NCBI GenBank assembly: GCA_025350665.1
Contig: JANXXJ010000349.1
Coordinates: 1 to 37,613 of the forward strand
Reading direction: 5' to 3'
DNA length: 37,613 nt
Origin: Gemmatimonadota bacterium
GTDB taxonomy: Bacteria; Gemmatimonadota; Gemmatimonadetes; Gemmatimonadales; GWC2-71-9
Shown here: positions 1-9,522 of the stretch, piece by piece
Layout: the number at the start of each line of letters is the position of its first letter
Position numbering within the stretch: position 1 is the first letter of the stretch
The notes under the pieces: generated by a model
The model's input: the letters and a program-made list of their open reading frames with translations, nothing else
The model's database searches: none
What the model was told of the DNA's origin: nothing
Program-made: the position numbers and the translations under genes

Positions 1-1
1 C

Positions 2-352
2 CAGACGGCTCTCGGCATCCTTGCCTATGCCCCGAGCTTTGCCACCGCCGTCACACGCGACCGCGTTGCGTGGGGCGCGACGTATCTCGTGGCCGGCGCC
101 GCCACGTATTTCACGGCCGCCGAACTTTCGCGTGACCTTGCGATCAACGGGCCGACCAGCTGGCTCGCGACGCAGGCTGCGGTTCGCGGCGGGCTCAGCG
201 GCTTGAATCCACCGACGGCGGGACCACACGACTTGCGAGGCGCCCACGCCGGGGATTGGCATCACCGGGACCCGGCCGCCTTCGCCGGCACCGCCTCCGG
301 CGTTCGCCATCTGTTCTGGAAAATGCGGGGCCGAGCCGAGCCCATGCCCTGA
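2..352 (+). CDS. 3' end of an unrecognised protein gene (partial)
   Basis: The reading frame is open from the window edge to TGA at 350-352, so the start lies outside. The first ~65 visible residues look like real protein, with alanine-rich hydrophobic stretches (LGILAYAPSF, WGATYLVAGAATYF), and could be membrane-associated. The last ~50 residues are rich in H, P, R and G and read less naturally, so the true reading may end or shift earlier. I recognise no family. The next gene, a histidine kinase, starts 24 nt downstream on the same strand. Function unknown. Confidence 0.4.
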   Translation, partial: QTALGILAYAPSFATAVTRDRVAWGATYLVAGAATYFTAAELSRDLAINGPTSWLATQAAVRGGLSGLNPPTAGPHDLRGAHAGDWHHRDPAAFAGTASGVRHLFWKMRGRAEPMP

Positions 353-364
353 GCCGTCCGGCGT

Positions 365-370
365 TAGCTT
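365..370 (+). promoter_or_regulatory. Possible -10 box for the histidine kinase gene
   Basis: TAGCTT ends 6 nt before the ATG at 377, and no Shine-Dalgarno is present between them. This matches the spacing seen before several other genes here and would give a leaderless or nearly leaderless mRNA. No clear -35 is visible. Confidence 0.3.
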
Positions 371-376
371 CCAGCA

Positions 377-1639
377 ATGCCGTCGCTCTCGTTTCGGAGC
401 CGAATCTCCCTCACCTTGTTCCTGCTGGCGCTGCCGACCGCGGTGGCGGTCATCGGCTGGGGGTATTCGGTCATCAAGGGGAACCCGGCCCGGGCCGCCC
501 AGAACGTCGTGCGGCCCCTTCGGAAATCGGGCCGTGAGCTGTTGGTCGCGATCGACACCACCCGACTCAACCCCGACGAAAAACGAGCCCTCGAAACCCA
601 TCGCGAAGAGCTGAGCCAGGCGCTGGCACTCGCCCAGCGGGCCGCCTACTACAAGAGCCGGCTCACCTATGGGCTCGGCATCACGCTGGCTGCGCTGGGC
701 TCCGTGCTCTTCTTCCTGGCCTTGCTCCTGGGACAGAACCTGGCCCGCCAGCTCAGCTCTCCGATCGACGAGCTGGTTGGATGGGCCCGATTGATCCAAC
801 GGAACGAGCCCCTCCCCCCCGACCAGTCCCAAGGGGGTGCCCCCGAGTTCGCGGCGCTCCGAACGGCACTCCGCGACATGGCCTCCAACCTGAGCCAGGC
901 CCGCCGCGCCGAACTCGAATCGGAGCGGCTCCGGGCGTTTCGCGAGGTGGCTCGCCGGGTAGCGCACGAGATGAAGAACCCGCTGACCCCGATCCGTTTC
1001 GCGGTCGCGTCACTCGGACAGAACGCGTCGACCCAGCAGGAGGAAGCTCTGGAGGTCCTCCGGACCGAATCCACCCGGCTCGAGCAGTTGGCCCGGGACT
1101 TCGCCAATCTCGGCCGGCTGCCCGAAGGTCCCCCGGCCGAGGTCGATCTGTCCGAGCTGCTGACCGAGTTGATCCGGACCTCCCTCCCGGCGGAAATCGA
1201 GCCGCACGTCCAGACCGCGCCCGCGACCCCCCATGTTATCGGACACTATGACTCGCTGCGGCGCGCCTTCGCCAACGTGCTCCGGAATGCCGCCGAGGCG
1301 ATGCTGGGCCGGGGCCGGATGGATGTGACGATCCGTCCGTGGCAGGGCGGGGTTCGGGTGTCGATTGCGGACCAGGGACCCGGCATCCACCCGGAGAAAC
1401 GCAACCGGGTGTTCGAGCCGTACTTTACGGAGAAGGCCGACGGGACCGGCCTGGGCCTCGCCATCGTCAAGCAGGCGGTGGATCTGCACCATGGCACCAT
1501 CGAAGTGGCCGAGACTCCCGGCGGCGGGGCCACCTTCGTCATCTGGCTCCCGCTCATTCCAGACAACACGCGCCTCGAGCTGCCCGAGCCTCCCAATGTG
1601 GAGCGCCGAGTGGCGGACCGGCGAAGGAAATGGCGATGA
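377..1639 (+). CDS. NtrY-like membrane sensor histidine kinase
   Basis: A 420-residue two-component sensor kinase. Two membrane segments (about residues 9-29 and 97-119) flank a short extracytoplasmic loop, and a HAMP-like linker follows (about 120-175). The H-box VAHEMKNPLTPIRF carries phospho-acceptor His197; its HE-KNPLTPI form is typical of the NtrY group. The ATPase domain shows the N-box (RNAAEAM, Asn304), G1 box DQGPGI (332-337) and GTGLGLAI (356-363). The stop overlaps the ATG of the NtrC-type regulator, so the two are almost certainly a cognate pair. The extracytoplasmic loop is only ~65 residues, so the stimulus cannot be read from sequence. Assignment as a kinase is firm; the NtrY label is by motif resemblance. 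Confidence 0.93.
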   Translation: MPSLSFRSRISLTLFLLALPTAVAVIGWGYSVIKGNPARAAQNVVRPLRKSGRELLVAIDTTRLNPDEKRALETHREELSQALALAQRAAYYKSRLTYGLGITLAALGSVLFFLALLLGQNLARQLSSPIDELVGWARLIQRNEPLPPDQSQGGAPEFAALRTALRDMASNLSQARRAELESERLRAFREVARRVAHEMKNPLTPIRFAVASLGQNASTQQEEALEVLRTESTRLEQLARDFANLGRLPEGPPAEVDLSELLTELIRTSLPAEIEPHVQTAPATPHVIGHYDSLRRAFANVLRNAAEAMLGRGRMDVTIRPWQGGVRVSIADQGPGIHPEKRNRVFEPYFTEKADGTGLGLAIVKQAVDLHHGTIEVAETPGGGATFVIWLPLIPDNTRLELPEPPNVERRVADRRRKWR

Positions 1640-3006
1640 CGTCACGCATACTGATCGTCGACGACGAAGCGAATATCCGCCGGATGCTCGGCGCCCTCCT
1701 TCGAGCCGAGGGCTTCGACGTCGCCGAGGCGGCGAACGGAAACGCCGCCTTGCTGGCGATGGACCAAAGCCAGCCCGATGCCATCCTGCTCGATTTGATG
1801 ATGCCACCGGGCCCCGATGGGATCGCCACCCTGGAAAAGATCCGGGAGCGGGACCGGGCGGTGCAGGTGGTCATGATGAGCGGGAAGGCCCAGCTGAACG
1901 ATGCGGTGCGGGCCATCAAGCACGGCGCCTTTCAGTTCCTCGAGAAGCCGCTGACCCCGGAGGCGGTCCTGGTGACCCTCCGGGCCGCCCTGGAACTGAC
2001 CCGAACCCAGGCCGAGAACCGGGCGCTCCGTTCCCAGTTGCGCCGCCCGAGGGCCGAGTTGGTGGGCAATCACCCGGGCCTCGACCAGGTCCGGGCCGCG
2101 ATTGCGCAGGTGGCGCCCACGGAGGCGCGGGTACTGATCTACGGGGAAAGCGGCACCGGCAAGGAACTGGTGGCGAACGCGATCCATCAGGGCAGCCAGC
2201 GGGCCGCGAAGACGATCGTCTCGGTGAACTGCGCGGCGATTCCCCGTGACCTGGTGGAGAGCGAGATGTTTGGTCATGAGCGCGGGGCGTTCACCGGCGC
2301 CACCGACCGCCGCATGGGGCGGTTCGAGCTCGCCGACGGCGGGACATTGTTTCTCGATGAGGTGGGCGATCTCAATCTCGAGGCCCAGGCGAAGCTGCTC
2401 CGGGTGCTGGAAACCGGCGAGATCCAGCGACTGGGGGCCGAGCGGATCCAGCGGGTCGACGTCCGGATCATCGCGGCCACCAACCAGCGCCTCGACCAGG
2501 CGGTGGCGGCCGGCACGTTCCGCGAGGATCTCTACTTCCGACTCAACGTGTTCCCCATCGAACTGCCGCCGCTCCGGCAGCGGCTCGACGACCTCCATCC
2601 TCTGATCCGGCACCTCGCCGAGCGGCTTCGGGGCCATCACGCCCCGACGTTCACGACGGACGCGGTGGCGCTGCTGGCCTCATACGACTGGCCCGGCAAC
2701 GTCCGCGAACTGGCCAACGTGATCGAGCGGCTGTCGATCATCGGGGGGCTCGAGATCGACGCCGCACTGGTCCGCCAGGTGCTGCCCCGGTCCACGCCCC
2801 GCCCCGAGGTTGCCCCAGGTCCGGACCCGGTGGGCCTCGTGGACCATCAGGGCCGGTCGCTGTCGAACCTGCTCGATGACTACGAGCGCGCCCTGGTCCG
2901 CGATGCGCTCAGCCGGGCATCCGGCAACGTCGCCGAGGCCGCCCGCGCCCTGCAGACCGATCGGGCGAACCTGTACCGGCGCATGAAGCGGATCGGCCTG
3001 TCGTGA
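1636..3006 (+). CDS. NtrC-family sigma54-dependent response regulator
   Basis: A 456-residue transcription activator. The receiver domain (1-120) has acidic residues D9/D10, phospho-acceptor Asp53 and Lys104. The AAA+ domain has Walker A GESGTGKE (170-177), the sigma54-contacting GAFTGA loop (217-222) and Walker B LFLDE (238-242). The C-terminus ends in a Fis-type helix-turn-helix (VAEAARAL...[11 protein letters not shown]). The frame is open far upstream, but the ATG at 1636 has an AAGGA Shine-Dalgarno 7 nt before it and forms an ATGA overlap with the kinase stop. The GAFTGA loop means it probably drives sigma54 promoters, perhaps of envelope genes such as its neighbours. NtrX versus NtrC cannot be settled here. 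Confidence 0.94.
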   Translation: MTSRILIVDDEANIRRMLGALLRAEGFDVAEAANGNAALLAMDQSQPDAILLDLMMPPGPDGIATLEKIRERDRAVQVVMMSGKAQLNDAVRAIKHGAFQFLEKPLTPEAVLVTLRAALELTRTQAENRALRSQLRRPRAELVGNHPGLDQVRAAIAQVAPTEARVLIYGESGTGKELVANAIHQGSQRAAKTIVSVNCAAIPRDLVESEMFGHERGAFTGATDRRMGRFELADGGTLFLDEVGDLNLEAQAKLLRVLETGEIQRLGAERIQRVDVRIIAATNQRLDQAVAAGTFREDLYFRLNVFPIELPPLRQRLDDLHPLIRHLAERLRGHHAPTFTTDAVALLASYDWPGNVRELANVIERLSIIGGLEIDAALVRQVLPRSTPRPEVAPGPDPVGLVDHQGRSLSNLLDDYERALVRDALSRASGNVAEAARALQTDRANLYRRMKRIGLS

Positions 3007-3017
3007 GGGAGGCTCGG

Positions 3018-4766
3018 ATGGGACGACGCAGCCTGGGGTTGCTCGCGATGCTTGCCTGCTCCTCGATCATCGCGAAGGCCGCGGTGGCGCAGGACAGCGT
3101 CGTGGTGATCCAACCCGACCAGACCGGTGACACCCTGAGCCAGGGCCACCTACCGGTTGAAGTCATTCGCCGGATCATTGCGACGTACAATGACTCTACC
3201 ACGACCCGCATCGCGGGAAGTTTTACCTTGCCGGCCGGCGCGCACCTCGAAGGGCGAGTGGCGGTGTATCGCGGCACCCTCAGGGTCTACGGCCGGATCG
3301 ACGGGGCCGTGACGGTGATCAATGGCGATGTAGTGATCGGCGCGGGCGGGCTCATCAAGGGGCCGGTGTTGGTCGTCGGCGGGCGGGTCGACATCCGCCG
3401 AGGCGGCGTCCAGGACGGCGAAGAAACGGCGTTCGACCCGCTGGCGCCGGTATTCAGGCTGCCGAACGGTCTGCTGGCCTTCAAGGAACGGCGGAAGGCG
3501 CTGAGCGACATCGCCGCCGCCCGCACCAGCTTCCAGACCGGATCGATCAACACCACGTTGAGCCTCGAAACGGGCCGGACCTTCAACCGGGTCGAGGGCC
3601 TGCCGATCGTGTTCGGCCCGACGTTCGCCACCCAAGGCCCCGGCACGGTGGACGCCCGCCTCGACATCCGGGGCATCTTCCGGCCGGCGACCGATCGGAC
3701 CAAACTGCGCGACGATGTCGGCTTCGTGATCGGAACCGACTGGCGCGGTGGCGGCAAGCGGCGCTGGCTCGGCTTTGGGGGACGCGCCTACCGCCAGATC
3801 CTGCCGTTCGAGGAGCAACCGCTCTCCAAGGGGGAAGCCGGATGGTCGGCCTTCCTCCTCCAGCGCGACTACCGCGACCACTTCGAGGCCCGCGGGGCGG
3901 AGGGCTTCGTCACCGCCGAGCCGATCCGCCGGCTCCGCCTTGGCCTGTCCTATCGCCAGGACCACGAGCGGTCGGTGCCGACGAGCGATCCGGTCTCGGT
4001 ATTCCGAAACCAGGACGCCTGGCGCCCAAACCCGCTGATCGACGACGGCGACTACCGGACCGCGAAGGTCTCGCTCGACTACGACACCCGCAACGATCCG
4101 ATCCGGCCGAGCGCCGGCTGGCTGATCCACGCCGACGTGGAGCAGAGCCGGAGCACCGACGCCTCCCCGGTGTCACTGCCCGCCACCATCCGGGCTCCGA
4201 TCCCTACCGGCGACTACCGGTTCTCCAAGCTTCGGTTCGATGTCCGCCGCTATGCCCGACTGGACCCGTCCAGCCGGGTCAATCTCCGGGTCACCGGCGC
4301 CGGGTGGCTGAGCGGCGACCCGCTGCCGATCCAGCGGCGCGTTTCGTTAGGCGGGCCGGACATTCTCCCCGGCTACGGATTCAGGAGCCTCAATTGCGCG
4401 CCGAACGGTTTCGTCGACCCCGCTCAGGCGTCGCTCTGCGATCGAAGTCTCGCCGCCCAAATCGAAGTGCGCACCCGGCTTCCCATCGGAATCCCATTCC
4501 GGGTGCGGAACGCCGACTTGGCGGCGGCGCAGCAGATCCTCGGCATCGAACAGGCCGAACTGGTGCTGATGGGCAATGCCGGCAAGGCCTGGCTCACCGG
4601 TGACGGGCCGGGCCGGGTCCCCAACAACCGAATCCCGAAGTTCAATGAGTGGGACGCCGACATCGGCGTCGGGCTGGATACCGGGGGACTCGGGATCTAC
4701 GTCGCCAAGGCCGTCGCGGCGAGCCGGTCCATGCGATTCGTGCTTCGCCTGCAGCGGCGATTCTAG
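3018..4766 (+). CDS. Secreted outer-membrane protein: polymer-like repeat region plus surface-antigen-type beta-barrel
   Basis: A 582-residue predicted outer-membrane protein. A signal peptide (1-24) ends in AVA before QDS. Residues ~64-132 are a run of short V/I/G-rich strands (GRVAVYRGTLRVYGRIDGAV...VIGAGGLIKG) resembling a bactofilin or left-handed beta-helix. The remainder has alternating hydrophobic strands, YDTRNDPIRPSAGW as in BamA/TamA-type surface antigens, and a terminal phenylalanine (LRLQRRF) typical of barrel insertion. The start ATG has GGAGG 5 nt upstream, 11 nt after the regulator's stop; an earlier GTG lacks this. It is directly followed by the DUF4390-like gene. Substrate and partners are unknown. 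Position suggests it is linked to the upstream two-component pair. Confidence 0.8.
   Translation: MGRRSLGLLAMLACSSIIAKAAVAQDSVVVIQPDQTGDTLSQGHLPVEVIRRIIATYNDSTTTRIAGSFTLPAGAHLEGRVAVYRGTLRVYGRIDGAVTVINGDVVIGAGGLIKGPVLVVGGRVDIRRGGVQDGEETAFDPLAPVFRLPNGLLAFKERRKALSDIAAARTSFQTGSINTTLSLETGRTFNRVEGLPIVFGPTFATQGPGTVDARLDIRGIFRPATDRTKLRDDVGFVIGTDWRGGGKRRWLGFGGRAYRQILPFEEQPLSKGEAGWSAFLLQRDYRDHFEARGAEGFVTAEPIRRLRLGLSYRQDHERSVPTSDPVSVFRNQDAWRPNPLIDDGDYRTAKVSLDYDTRNDPIRPSAGWLIHADVEQSRSTDASPVSLPATIRAPIPTGDYRFSKLRFDVRRYARLDPSSRVNLRVTGAGWLSGDPLPIQRRVSLGGPDILPGYGFRSLNCAPNGFVDPAQASLCDRSLAAQIEVRTRLPIGIPFRVRNADLAAAQQILGIEQAELVLMGNAGKAWLTGDGPGRVPNNRIPKFNEWDADIGVGLDTGGLGIYVAKAVAASRSMRFVLRLQRRF
4345..4353 (+). repeat. 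YGTTAGGCR word 1
   Basis: CGTTAGGCG in the outer-membrane protein gene; codons TCG-TTA-GGC (Ser-Leu-Gly). Confidence 0.6.
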
Positions 4767-5417
4767 ATGCGCCGTCCCCTGCTCTGCCTGCTCGTGGGCG
4801 TGGCCACCTCCACGGCCGCGCGGGCCCAATCGCGCCCGGTGGCGGCGACTGTCGTCCTGGATTCGGCGGTGCAGACCAAGGGCGCCCGGAAGCCCGTCGT
4901 GATCCTTCGCAACCTGCTCAACGACGACCGCTGGGATCAGGCCCTCGACAACTCACTGCCGCTGGTTGTGGTCTACACGCTGCAGACCTGGAGGTCGCGC
5001 GATAACTGGATCGACGAGATGGTGGGGGAGACCATGTGGCAGACCATCGTCACCAAGGAGCCGCTGGAGGAGGAGTACACGGTCACGCTGGTGGTCGGCA
5101 ACCGGCTCCAGCGGCCCCGCCGGTTTGCGGTCCGGGATTCGGCGATGCAGTATCTCGGTCTTCCGCAACGGGTCGAACTGTTCCCGCAGCGGGCCGGCCG
5201 GTTCTACTACAATCTCACGACCCGGATCACGGCCCTCTCGGACCGCGACATGGACCAGCTCGAGCGCTTTCTGGCGGGGGATCCGGATCTCGACATTCCA
5301 GAACCGGGTACGGCCGTCGGCCGCGGAGTCAGGCGTTTCCTGCTGAGGATCGCGGGGTTGCCGAGCCAGGTACTCGAAGCCAAGTCACCGCAGTTCGTGG
5401 TCCAGCCCGACGAATAG
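4767..5417 (+). CDS. Secreted DUF4390-like protein
   Basis: A 216-residue protein with an N-terminal signal peptide (cleavage likely after ARA-Q, about residue 20). The core has a beta-rich pattern (LPLVVVYTLQTW, EEYTVTLVVG) followed by FYYNLTTRITALSD. The ALDNSLPL...EEEYTVTL arrangement resembles DUF4390 proteins, which in beta-proteobacteria lie beside ntrY/ntrX; the same partnership occurs here. That family assignment is my inference from pattern and context. The ATG follows the upstream stop with no gap. The gene ends one base before the end of the convergent HNH gene. DUF4390 has no settled biochemical role known to me. Confidence 0.65.
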   Translation: MRRPLLCLLVGVATSTAARAQSRPVAATVVLDSAVQTKGARKPVVILRNLLNDDRWDQALDNSLPLVVVYTLQTWRSRDNWIDEMVGETMWQTIVTKEPLEEEYTVTLVVGNRLQRPRRFAVRDSAMQYLGLPQRVELFPQRAGRFYYNLTTRITALSDRDMDQLERFLAGDPDLDIPEPGTAVGRGVRRFLLRIAGLPSQVLEAKSPQFVVQPDE

Positions 5418-5418
5418 C

Positions 5419-5967
5419 CTACCCGCCCAGTGCCCTGAGGGTCTCGGTTCCATAGAAGAGGCGGATGTACTTCGCCTGCGTCACCGTCAGGCGCCGAACC
5501 GCCCAGGCCAGGTGGACGAAATGAGGCTCGGTCGGCGGTGTCGCGGGCTGCATGCCGCATTCCTCCGGCAGCCGGTTGCCTTTTTTCGTATTGCAGGAAC
5601 TGCAGGCAGTCACGACGTTGTGCCACTCATTGCCGCCGCCCCGCGACAACGGGATCAGGTGGTCCCGGGTGAGACACTCCCGATGGCGCAGTTCGGGCTG
5701 GGCCCGGCGGCAATACTGACAGGTGTAGTCGTCGCGCGCGAACAGGAAGGTGTTGGTCACCTGGCGGCGGAATTTCCGGGGCACGTGCACGAACTTGACC
5801 AGCCGGATGATCGCCGGCCGGGGAAGGGCCAGGCGTTCGCTCCGCACCCGCTCCGAACCCTCCGCTTCGACGATTTCGGCCTTGCCGTCAATGACGAGAC
5901 GGAGGGCCCGCCGGAGCGGTACCATGGTCAAGGGTTCAAACGATGCGTTGAGCGCAAGACAGCGCAC
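5419..5967 (-). CDS. HNH endonuclease
   Basis: A 182-residue HNH nuclease. It opens with LALNASFEPL, typical of this subfamily, and has the zinc and catalytic core: Cys83/Cys86 (CQYC), RDH with His103, Asn117 (HNVV) and Cys122/Cys125 (CSSC). The frame extends back to a TTG at 6027, but I prefer the GTG at 5967. It has a GGGAGGGG Shine-Dalgarno just upstream, starts the conserved core directly, and lies downstream of a good promoter that the longer version would include. Such stand-alone proteins may act in DNA repair, restriction or phage defence; nothing here decides which. It stands alone, convergent with the DUF4390-like gene. Confidence 0.9.
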   Translation of the reverse strand: MRCLALNASFEPLTMVPLRRALRLVIDGKAEIVEAEGSERVRSERLALPRPAIIRLVKFVHVPRKFRRQVTNTFLFARDDYTCQYCRRAQPELRHRECLTRDHLIPLSRGGGNEWHNVVTACSSCNTKKGNRLPEECGMQPATPPTEPHFVHLAWAVRRLTVTQAKYIRLFYGTETLRALGG

Positions 5968-5997
5968 AGCCCCTCCCGGACGTTTAGGGTACCTCGT

Positions 5998-6027
5998 ATT
6001 GTAGAGCGGAGCGGTATGAGTAATCAA
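5998..6027 (-). promoter_or_regulatory. Sigma70-like promoter of the HNH gene
   Basis: On the minus strand TTGATT (6027-6022), an 18-nt spacer and TACAAT (6003-5998) precede the GTG at 5967, leaving a leader of about 20-25 nt that holds the Shine-Dalgarno. The -35 overlaps the last codons of the upstream amidohydrolase gene. Confidence 0.55.
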
Positions 6028-7298
6028 GCGGCGTGACCTCGGCGGTACACCGGCCGCCCTGATGCAAAGGTAGCGCGCACGGCCGCCGGACCGGCCGCGA
6101 GCACGGCCTCCTCCGGGGTCCGGGCGTCCGGCTCGGGAAGATCAACCGCGATCACATCTCCCCACGTGCCCCGGCCGAGCCAGCCAGTGTCGCCTTCCGA
6201 CCCAACCAGCCTGGCCCCCTCAATGGTACCGAGCGCCAGAGCACCCGCGGCGCTGACGCCGGCAAGATCCCGGGCCGCCCGCATTTCGGCGAACAGATCG
6301 AGCGACCCGACGCTGATCACCGAATCCGTTCCGACCCCCATTCTCACGCCCGCCCGCCGCAGGGCAGCCACCGGGGCGGTGCCGTGACCGTGCCGGGCAT
6401 TGGACACCGGACAATGGGCCACGGCGACCCGCCGATCGGCCAGCAACCTGATGTCGGCAGCATCGAGTTGCACGGTATGAATGCAGAGTGTTGCGGGGCC
6501 CAGAACACCCTGACCGTCGAGCCAGGCCACCGGGGAGCGGCGAGCGCCCTCCGGGCCCGCGTGGCCGTCGAGGGGCGGAAGACCGCGGGCCGCCCAGGCC
6601 TCAGCGAAGGGACCTTGATTGTGAACGACAAAGTCCGTTTCGGCCGGCGACTCCGCCAGGTGGACTGCCAGCGGCAGCCGCTCCCGTGCCGCAAAATCGG
6701 CCACCGCGCGATACAGGGGGCCACTCACCGTGTACGGAGCGTGGGGTGACACGCCGAGCCGGGCCCGTGCCGTCTGCAAGCCACGGAGCTCGGCAACCTT
6801 GGCCTCGAGCCCTGCCATGCTCTCGGCCACCTGGTTCGGATCCGGACCGAACACTTCCTGGTACACCACGCCGGCACCGCCTGCCTCGGCCAGCGCGGGA
6901 AGCACCTCGCCGGAATCGCCGGTGTCGAGTACCGTGGTGATCCCGGCCGCGAAGGCATCCCGCACTCCCTGACGCGCCGCCGCCCGAAACCAACCGGCCG
7001 GCCGGGTGGCCTTGATTTCCCGAACCGCGCGGATCCACCGGGAGAAATCACCCTCGTCGACTGCGCCGGCCAATCCGGTCAGTTCGAGATGAGTGTGGGC
7101 GTTGACAAGTCCAGGGAGCAGCGCGGCTGAGCCGAAGGCCAGGTCGGGCACGCCAGGAGGATTCGGAACCGCCGCCGCCGGACCGACCGCTTCGATCCGG
7201 CCATCGTCGCCGATCAGCATCGCCCCGTCACGGATCGGCGGGCTGGCAATCGGGAGGACCCAGTCCGCCGTGAGGCGAACACGGCGGACGGGATTCAC
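6024..7298 (-). CDS. Amidohydrolase-superfamily metal-dependent deaminase
   Basis: A 424-residue cytoplasmic amidohydrolase of the chlorohydrolase/adenosine-type deaminase group. The metal and catalytic residues are visible: HTH (His68, His70), SPHAPY (184-189), HLAES with His213 and Glu216, His274, HCPVSN (295-300) and GTDS with Asp325. This set fits S-adenosylhomocysteine/5'-methylthioadenosine deaminase or aminofutalosine deaminase; I cannot choose among them without structure or context. The ATG overlaps the stop of the penicillin-binding protein gene (ATGA), so the two are co-transcribed, although no metabolic link is obvious. Confidence 0.88.
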   Translation of the reverse strand: MNPVRRVRLTADWVLPIASPPIRDGAMLIGDDGRIEAVGPAAAVPNPPGVPDLAFGSAALLPGLVNAHTHLELTGLAGAVDEGDFSRWIRAVREIKATRPAGWFRAAARQGVRDAFAAGITTVLDTGDSGEVLPALAEAGGAGVVYQEVFGPDPNQVAESMAGLEAKVAELRGLQTARARLGVSPHAPYTVSGPLYRAVADFAARERLPLAVHLAESPAETDFVVHNQGPFAEAWAARGLPPLDGHAGPEGARRSPVAWLDGQGVLGPATLCIHTVQLDAADIRLLADRRVAVAHCPVSNARHGHGTAPVAALRRAGVRMGVGTDSVISVGSLDLFAEMRAARDLAGVSAAGALALGTIEGARLVGSEGDTGWLGRGTWGDVIAVDLPEPDARTPEEAVLAAGPAAVRATFASGRPVYRRGHAA

Positions 7299-9454
7299 GG
7301 TTTCGTCGGGGCGGCGGTCGCCCGTCCGCCACTATGGATCGGGCACCGCTCGGTGGGTTCGGTACCGGGGTAGTAGAACTCCGGCCCGACCTGATCCGCG
7401 GGACACGCGGCGGTGGCGAGATAGCCGGTACTGCGGTCGATCGTCGTTGTCACGAGCCCTTCCGGCATTGGCCACGGAATCGGGGCTTTCCGGCGTTCGT
7501 ATACTTCCTTCATCATCGACGCCCACGCCGGCGTGGCCAGGCGGCCGCCCTGGGCGTTCGCCATGATGACCTGCTTCTTGTCGAAGCCCATCCAGACGCC
7601 GGTCACGAGGTCGGGCGTGAACCCGACGAACCACACGTCCATCCCGTCGTTGGTCGTACCGGTCTTGCCGCCGGCCGGCAGCGTGAAGCCCGCCCGCGCC
7701 ATGGCGCCGACAGCGGTGCCCTTCCGGACCACGTCGCGGAGGCCGTCGAGCACGAGCCAGGCGTGCTCGGGATCGATCACCCGGGTCTGCCGGGCCTCCG
7801 GCTCCCAAAGCAGGTTACCGTAGCGGTCCTCGACCCGGGTGATGGCGATCGGGGTGACCCGGACCCCGAGATTGGCGAACGTGCCGAACGCGGCCGTGAG
7901 TTCGAGCGGCGTCACTTCGGCGGCGCCGATGAAGATCGACGGCACCCGGGGGATCCGGCTCGCGATGCCGTCCTGGGCCGCTTCCTCCACCACGGCATCG
8001 ACGCCGACTTCGAGCCCGACCCGCACGGCTACGGTGTTGCGGGATTCGTAGAGACCCTTCCGCATGCTCATCAGGCCCAGGAACTTGTTGTCGTAGTTCT
8101 TGGGCGACCAGGTCGGCTGATCGGGGATCGGGACGTCGATCGGCCCGTCCTCGTACATGTCACTCAGGCGGTGGCCGGCCTTGATCGCCGCGGAATAGAC
8201 GAACGGCTTGAAGGTCGAGCCGGCCTGTCGAAGCGCCTGGGACACGCGGTTGAACTTGGAATCGGCGAAATCACGCCCGCCCACCAAGGCCCGGAGGTAG
8301 CCGGTCTTCACCTCCATGGTGACCACGGCGCCCTGCATGTAGGGCGAATAGGGTCCCTGATCATCTTCGCCGGCGTTAGGATCCTTGGCGTCGAGGTACT
8401 TCCGGTAGGTGGTGTGCGGGAAGCGCTCCGGATAGGTCTTCCGGTCTTCTTCGACTTTGGTGAGCTGGGCCTCGAGTGCCCGCTCGGCCGCCTGCTGGAT
8501 ATCGAGGTCCAGCGTGGTATGGACCCGGAGCCCGGCCTTGTAGAGGTCGGTGCCAAATCGGGCCTCGAGCTGCTGGCGGACGTACTCGACGAAGTAATCG
8601 CCGACCCCGGTGTAGTCCGACCGGGAGGAGAGCGCCAGCGGATAGGCCTTCCACGCCTCCGCGGATTCCCTCGACAGTTTACCCTGATCGCGGAGCAGAT
8701 TGATGATGACGTTCCGCCGCTGCACGGCGTAGTCCGGGTTGCGGCGGGGGTTGTACCGGGTCGGGGCCCGGGGAATCGCGGCGAGTACGGCGGCCTCGGC
8801 GACGTTCACCTGGCGCGCTGATTTTCCGAAATACCGCTGCGAAGCCGTCTCGACCCCGTACGCCCCGTTGCCGAGGTTGATCTGGTTGAGATAGAGCTCG
8901 AGAATCTTGTCCTTCTTGTAGTTCCGCTCGATTTCGACCGCCATCCGGGCTTCGCGAAGTTTTCGGGTCACCCCGCCGAATCCGGATCGCAAGTTGGCGG
9001 GCAGTTCGGCCGGCCAGAGGTTGCGGGCGAGCTGCATGGTGAGAGTCGAAAAGCCCTCGACGCGGTGGCCGGTAAGAATCGACTTCACCGACCCGAAGAA
9101 CCGGATCCAGTCGATACCGTCATGCTGATAGAAGCGGCGATCTTCGGTCGAGAGGAAGGCCTGGATTACCGCCGGTGAAATCTGCACCAGCGGTACTACG
9201 GTCCGTCGTTGGAGACCGAAATCGGTCACCAGGCGGCCGTCCGCCGCGTACACTTTCGACGCCTGGTCGGGATCGTAGGATTCGAGGCCCGCAATCGAGG
9301 GGCAGGCATCCACGGGGGCGCACACGTTGGCCCAGGCCCCCGTGAGCAGCGCCGCGCCAAAGCAGAACAGACCGCCGAAGGTGAGCAGGACGCGAAACCG
9401 GATGCTGGGCGAATGCCACCACCGGGACAGACTGCGGAACGGCGCGAAAGCCAT
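7295..9454 (-). CDS. Class A (bifunctional) penicillin-binding protein, PBP1a type
   Basis: A 719-residue peptidoglycan synthase anchored by one membrane helix (about 20-42). The glycosyltransferase domain (GT51) has TEDRRFY with Glu104, a [12 protein letters not shown] variant (134-145) of the usual GGSTITQQ motif, and ILELYLNQ with Glu186. The transpeptidase domain has SxxK as STFK (Ser413, Lys416), SxN as SRN (471-473) and KTG (597-599), so both activities should be intact. It would polymerise and cross-link peptidoglycan in the periplasm. It is transcribed divergently from tyrS with 68 bp between, and coupled to the downstream amidohydrolase. Confidence 0.95.
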   Translation of the reverse strand: MAFAPFRSLSRWWHSPSIRFRVLLTFGGLFCFGAALLTGAWANVCAPVDACPSIAGLESYDPDQASKVYAADGRLVTDFGLQRRTVVPLVQISPAVIQAFLSTEDRRFYQHDGIDWIRFFGSVKSILTGHRVEGFSTLTMQLARNLWPAELPANLRSGFGGVTRKLREARMAVEIERNYKKDKILELYLNQINLGNGAYGVETASQRYFGKSARQVNVAEAAVLAAIPRAPTRYNPRRNPDYAVQRRNVIINLLRDQGKLSRESAEAWKAYPLALSSRSDYTGVGDYFVEYVRQQLEARFGTDLYKAGLRVHTTLDLDIQQAAERALEAQLTKVEEDRKTYPERFPHTTYRKYLDAKDPNAGEDDQGPYSPYMQGAVVTMEVKTGYLRALVGGRDFADSKFNRVSQALRQAGSTFKPFVYSAAIKAGHRLSDMYEDGPIDVPIPDQPTWSPKNYDNKFLGLMSMRKGLYESRNTVAVRVGLEVGVDAVVEEAAQDGIASRIPRVPSIFIGAAEVTPLELTAAFGTFANLGVRVTPIAITRVEDRYGNLLWEPEARQTRVIDPEHAWLVLDGLRDVVRKGTAVGAMARAGFTLPAGGKTGTTNDGMDVWFVGFTPDLVTGVWMGFDKKQVIMANAQGGRLATPAWASMMKEVYERRKAPIPWPMPEGLVTTTIDRSTGYLATAACPADQVGPEFYYPGTEPTERCPIHSGGRATAAPTKP

Positions 9455-9460
9455 ATCCGC

Positions 9461-9466
9461 AAGATA
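9461..9466 (-). promoter_or_regulatory. Possible -10 box for the PBP1a gene
   Basis: TATCTT on the minus strand ends 6 nt before the ATG at 9454, with no Shine-Dalgarno between. The same hexamer precedes the divergent tyrS. No good -35 is visible. Confidence 0.35.
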
Positions 9467-9507
9467 AACGAGCCCGCCGCCCCATCCCGCCCCTCCGCCG
9501 ATCCGTC

Positions 9508-9513
9508 TATCTT
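9508..9513 (+). promoter_or_regulatory. Possible -10 box for tyrS
   Basis: TATCTT lies 9 nt before the tyrS ATG. The sequence between is C-rich with no Shine-Dalgarno, which fits a leaderless transcript. No good -35 is visible. Confidence 0.35.
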
Positions 9514-9522
9514 CCCGCCCCT

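Noticed and set aside
1339-1635. N-terminal extension of the NtrC-type regulator
   Set aside because: Overlaps the kinase catalytic domain and reads as R/G/P-rich non-protein; the ATG at 1636 has a proper Shine-Dalgarno and coupling.
5968-6027. TTG start of the HNH gene
   Set aside because: Would translate through a good promoter; the GTG at 5967 has the Shine-Dalgarno and starts the conserved core.
7334-8821. 495-codon plus-strand frame opposite the penicillin-binding protein gene
   Set aside because: Low-complexity R/G/H/D composition, no start signal, and the opposite strand carries a complete PBP1a.
9013-9055. [12 protein letters not shown] in place of GGSTITQQ in the PBP glycosyltransferase domain as a sign of inactivity
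   Set aside because: The catalytic glutamates Glu104 and Glu186 and the remaining motifs are intact; this looks like a tolerated variant.
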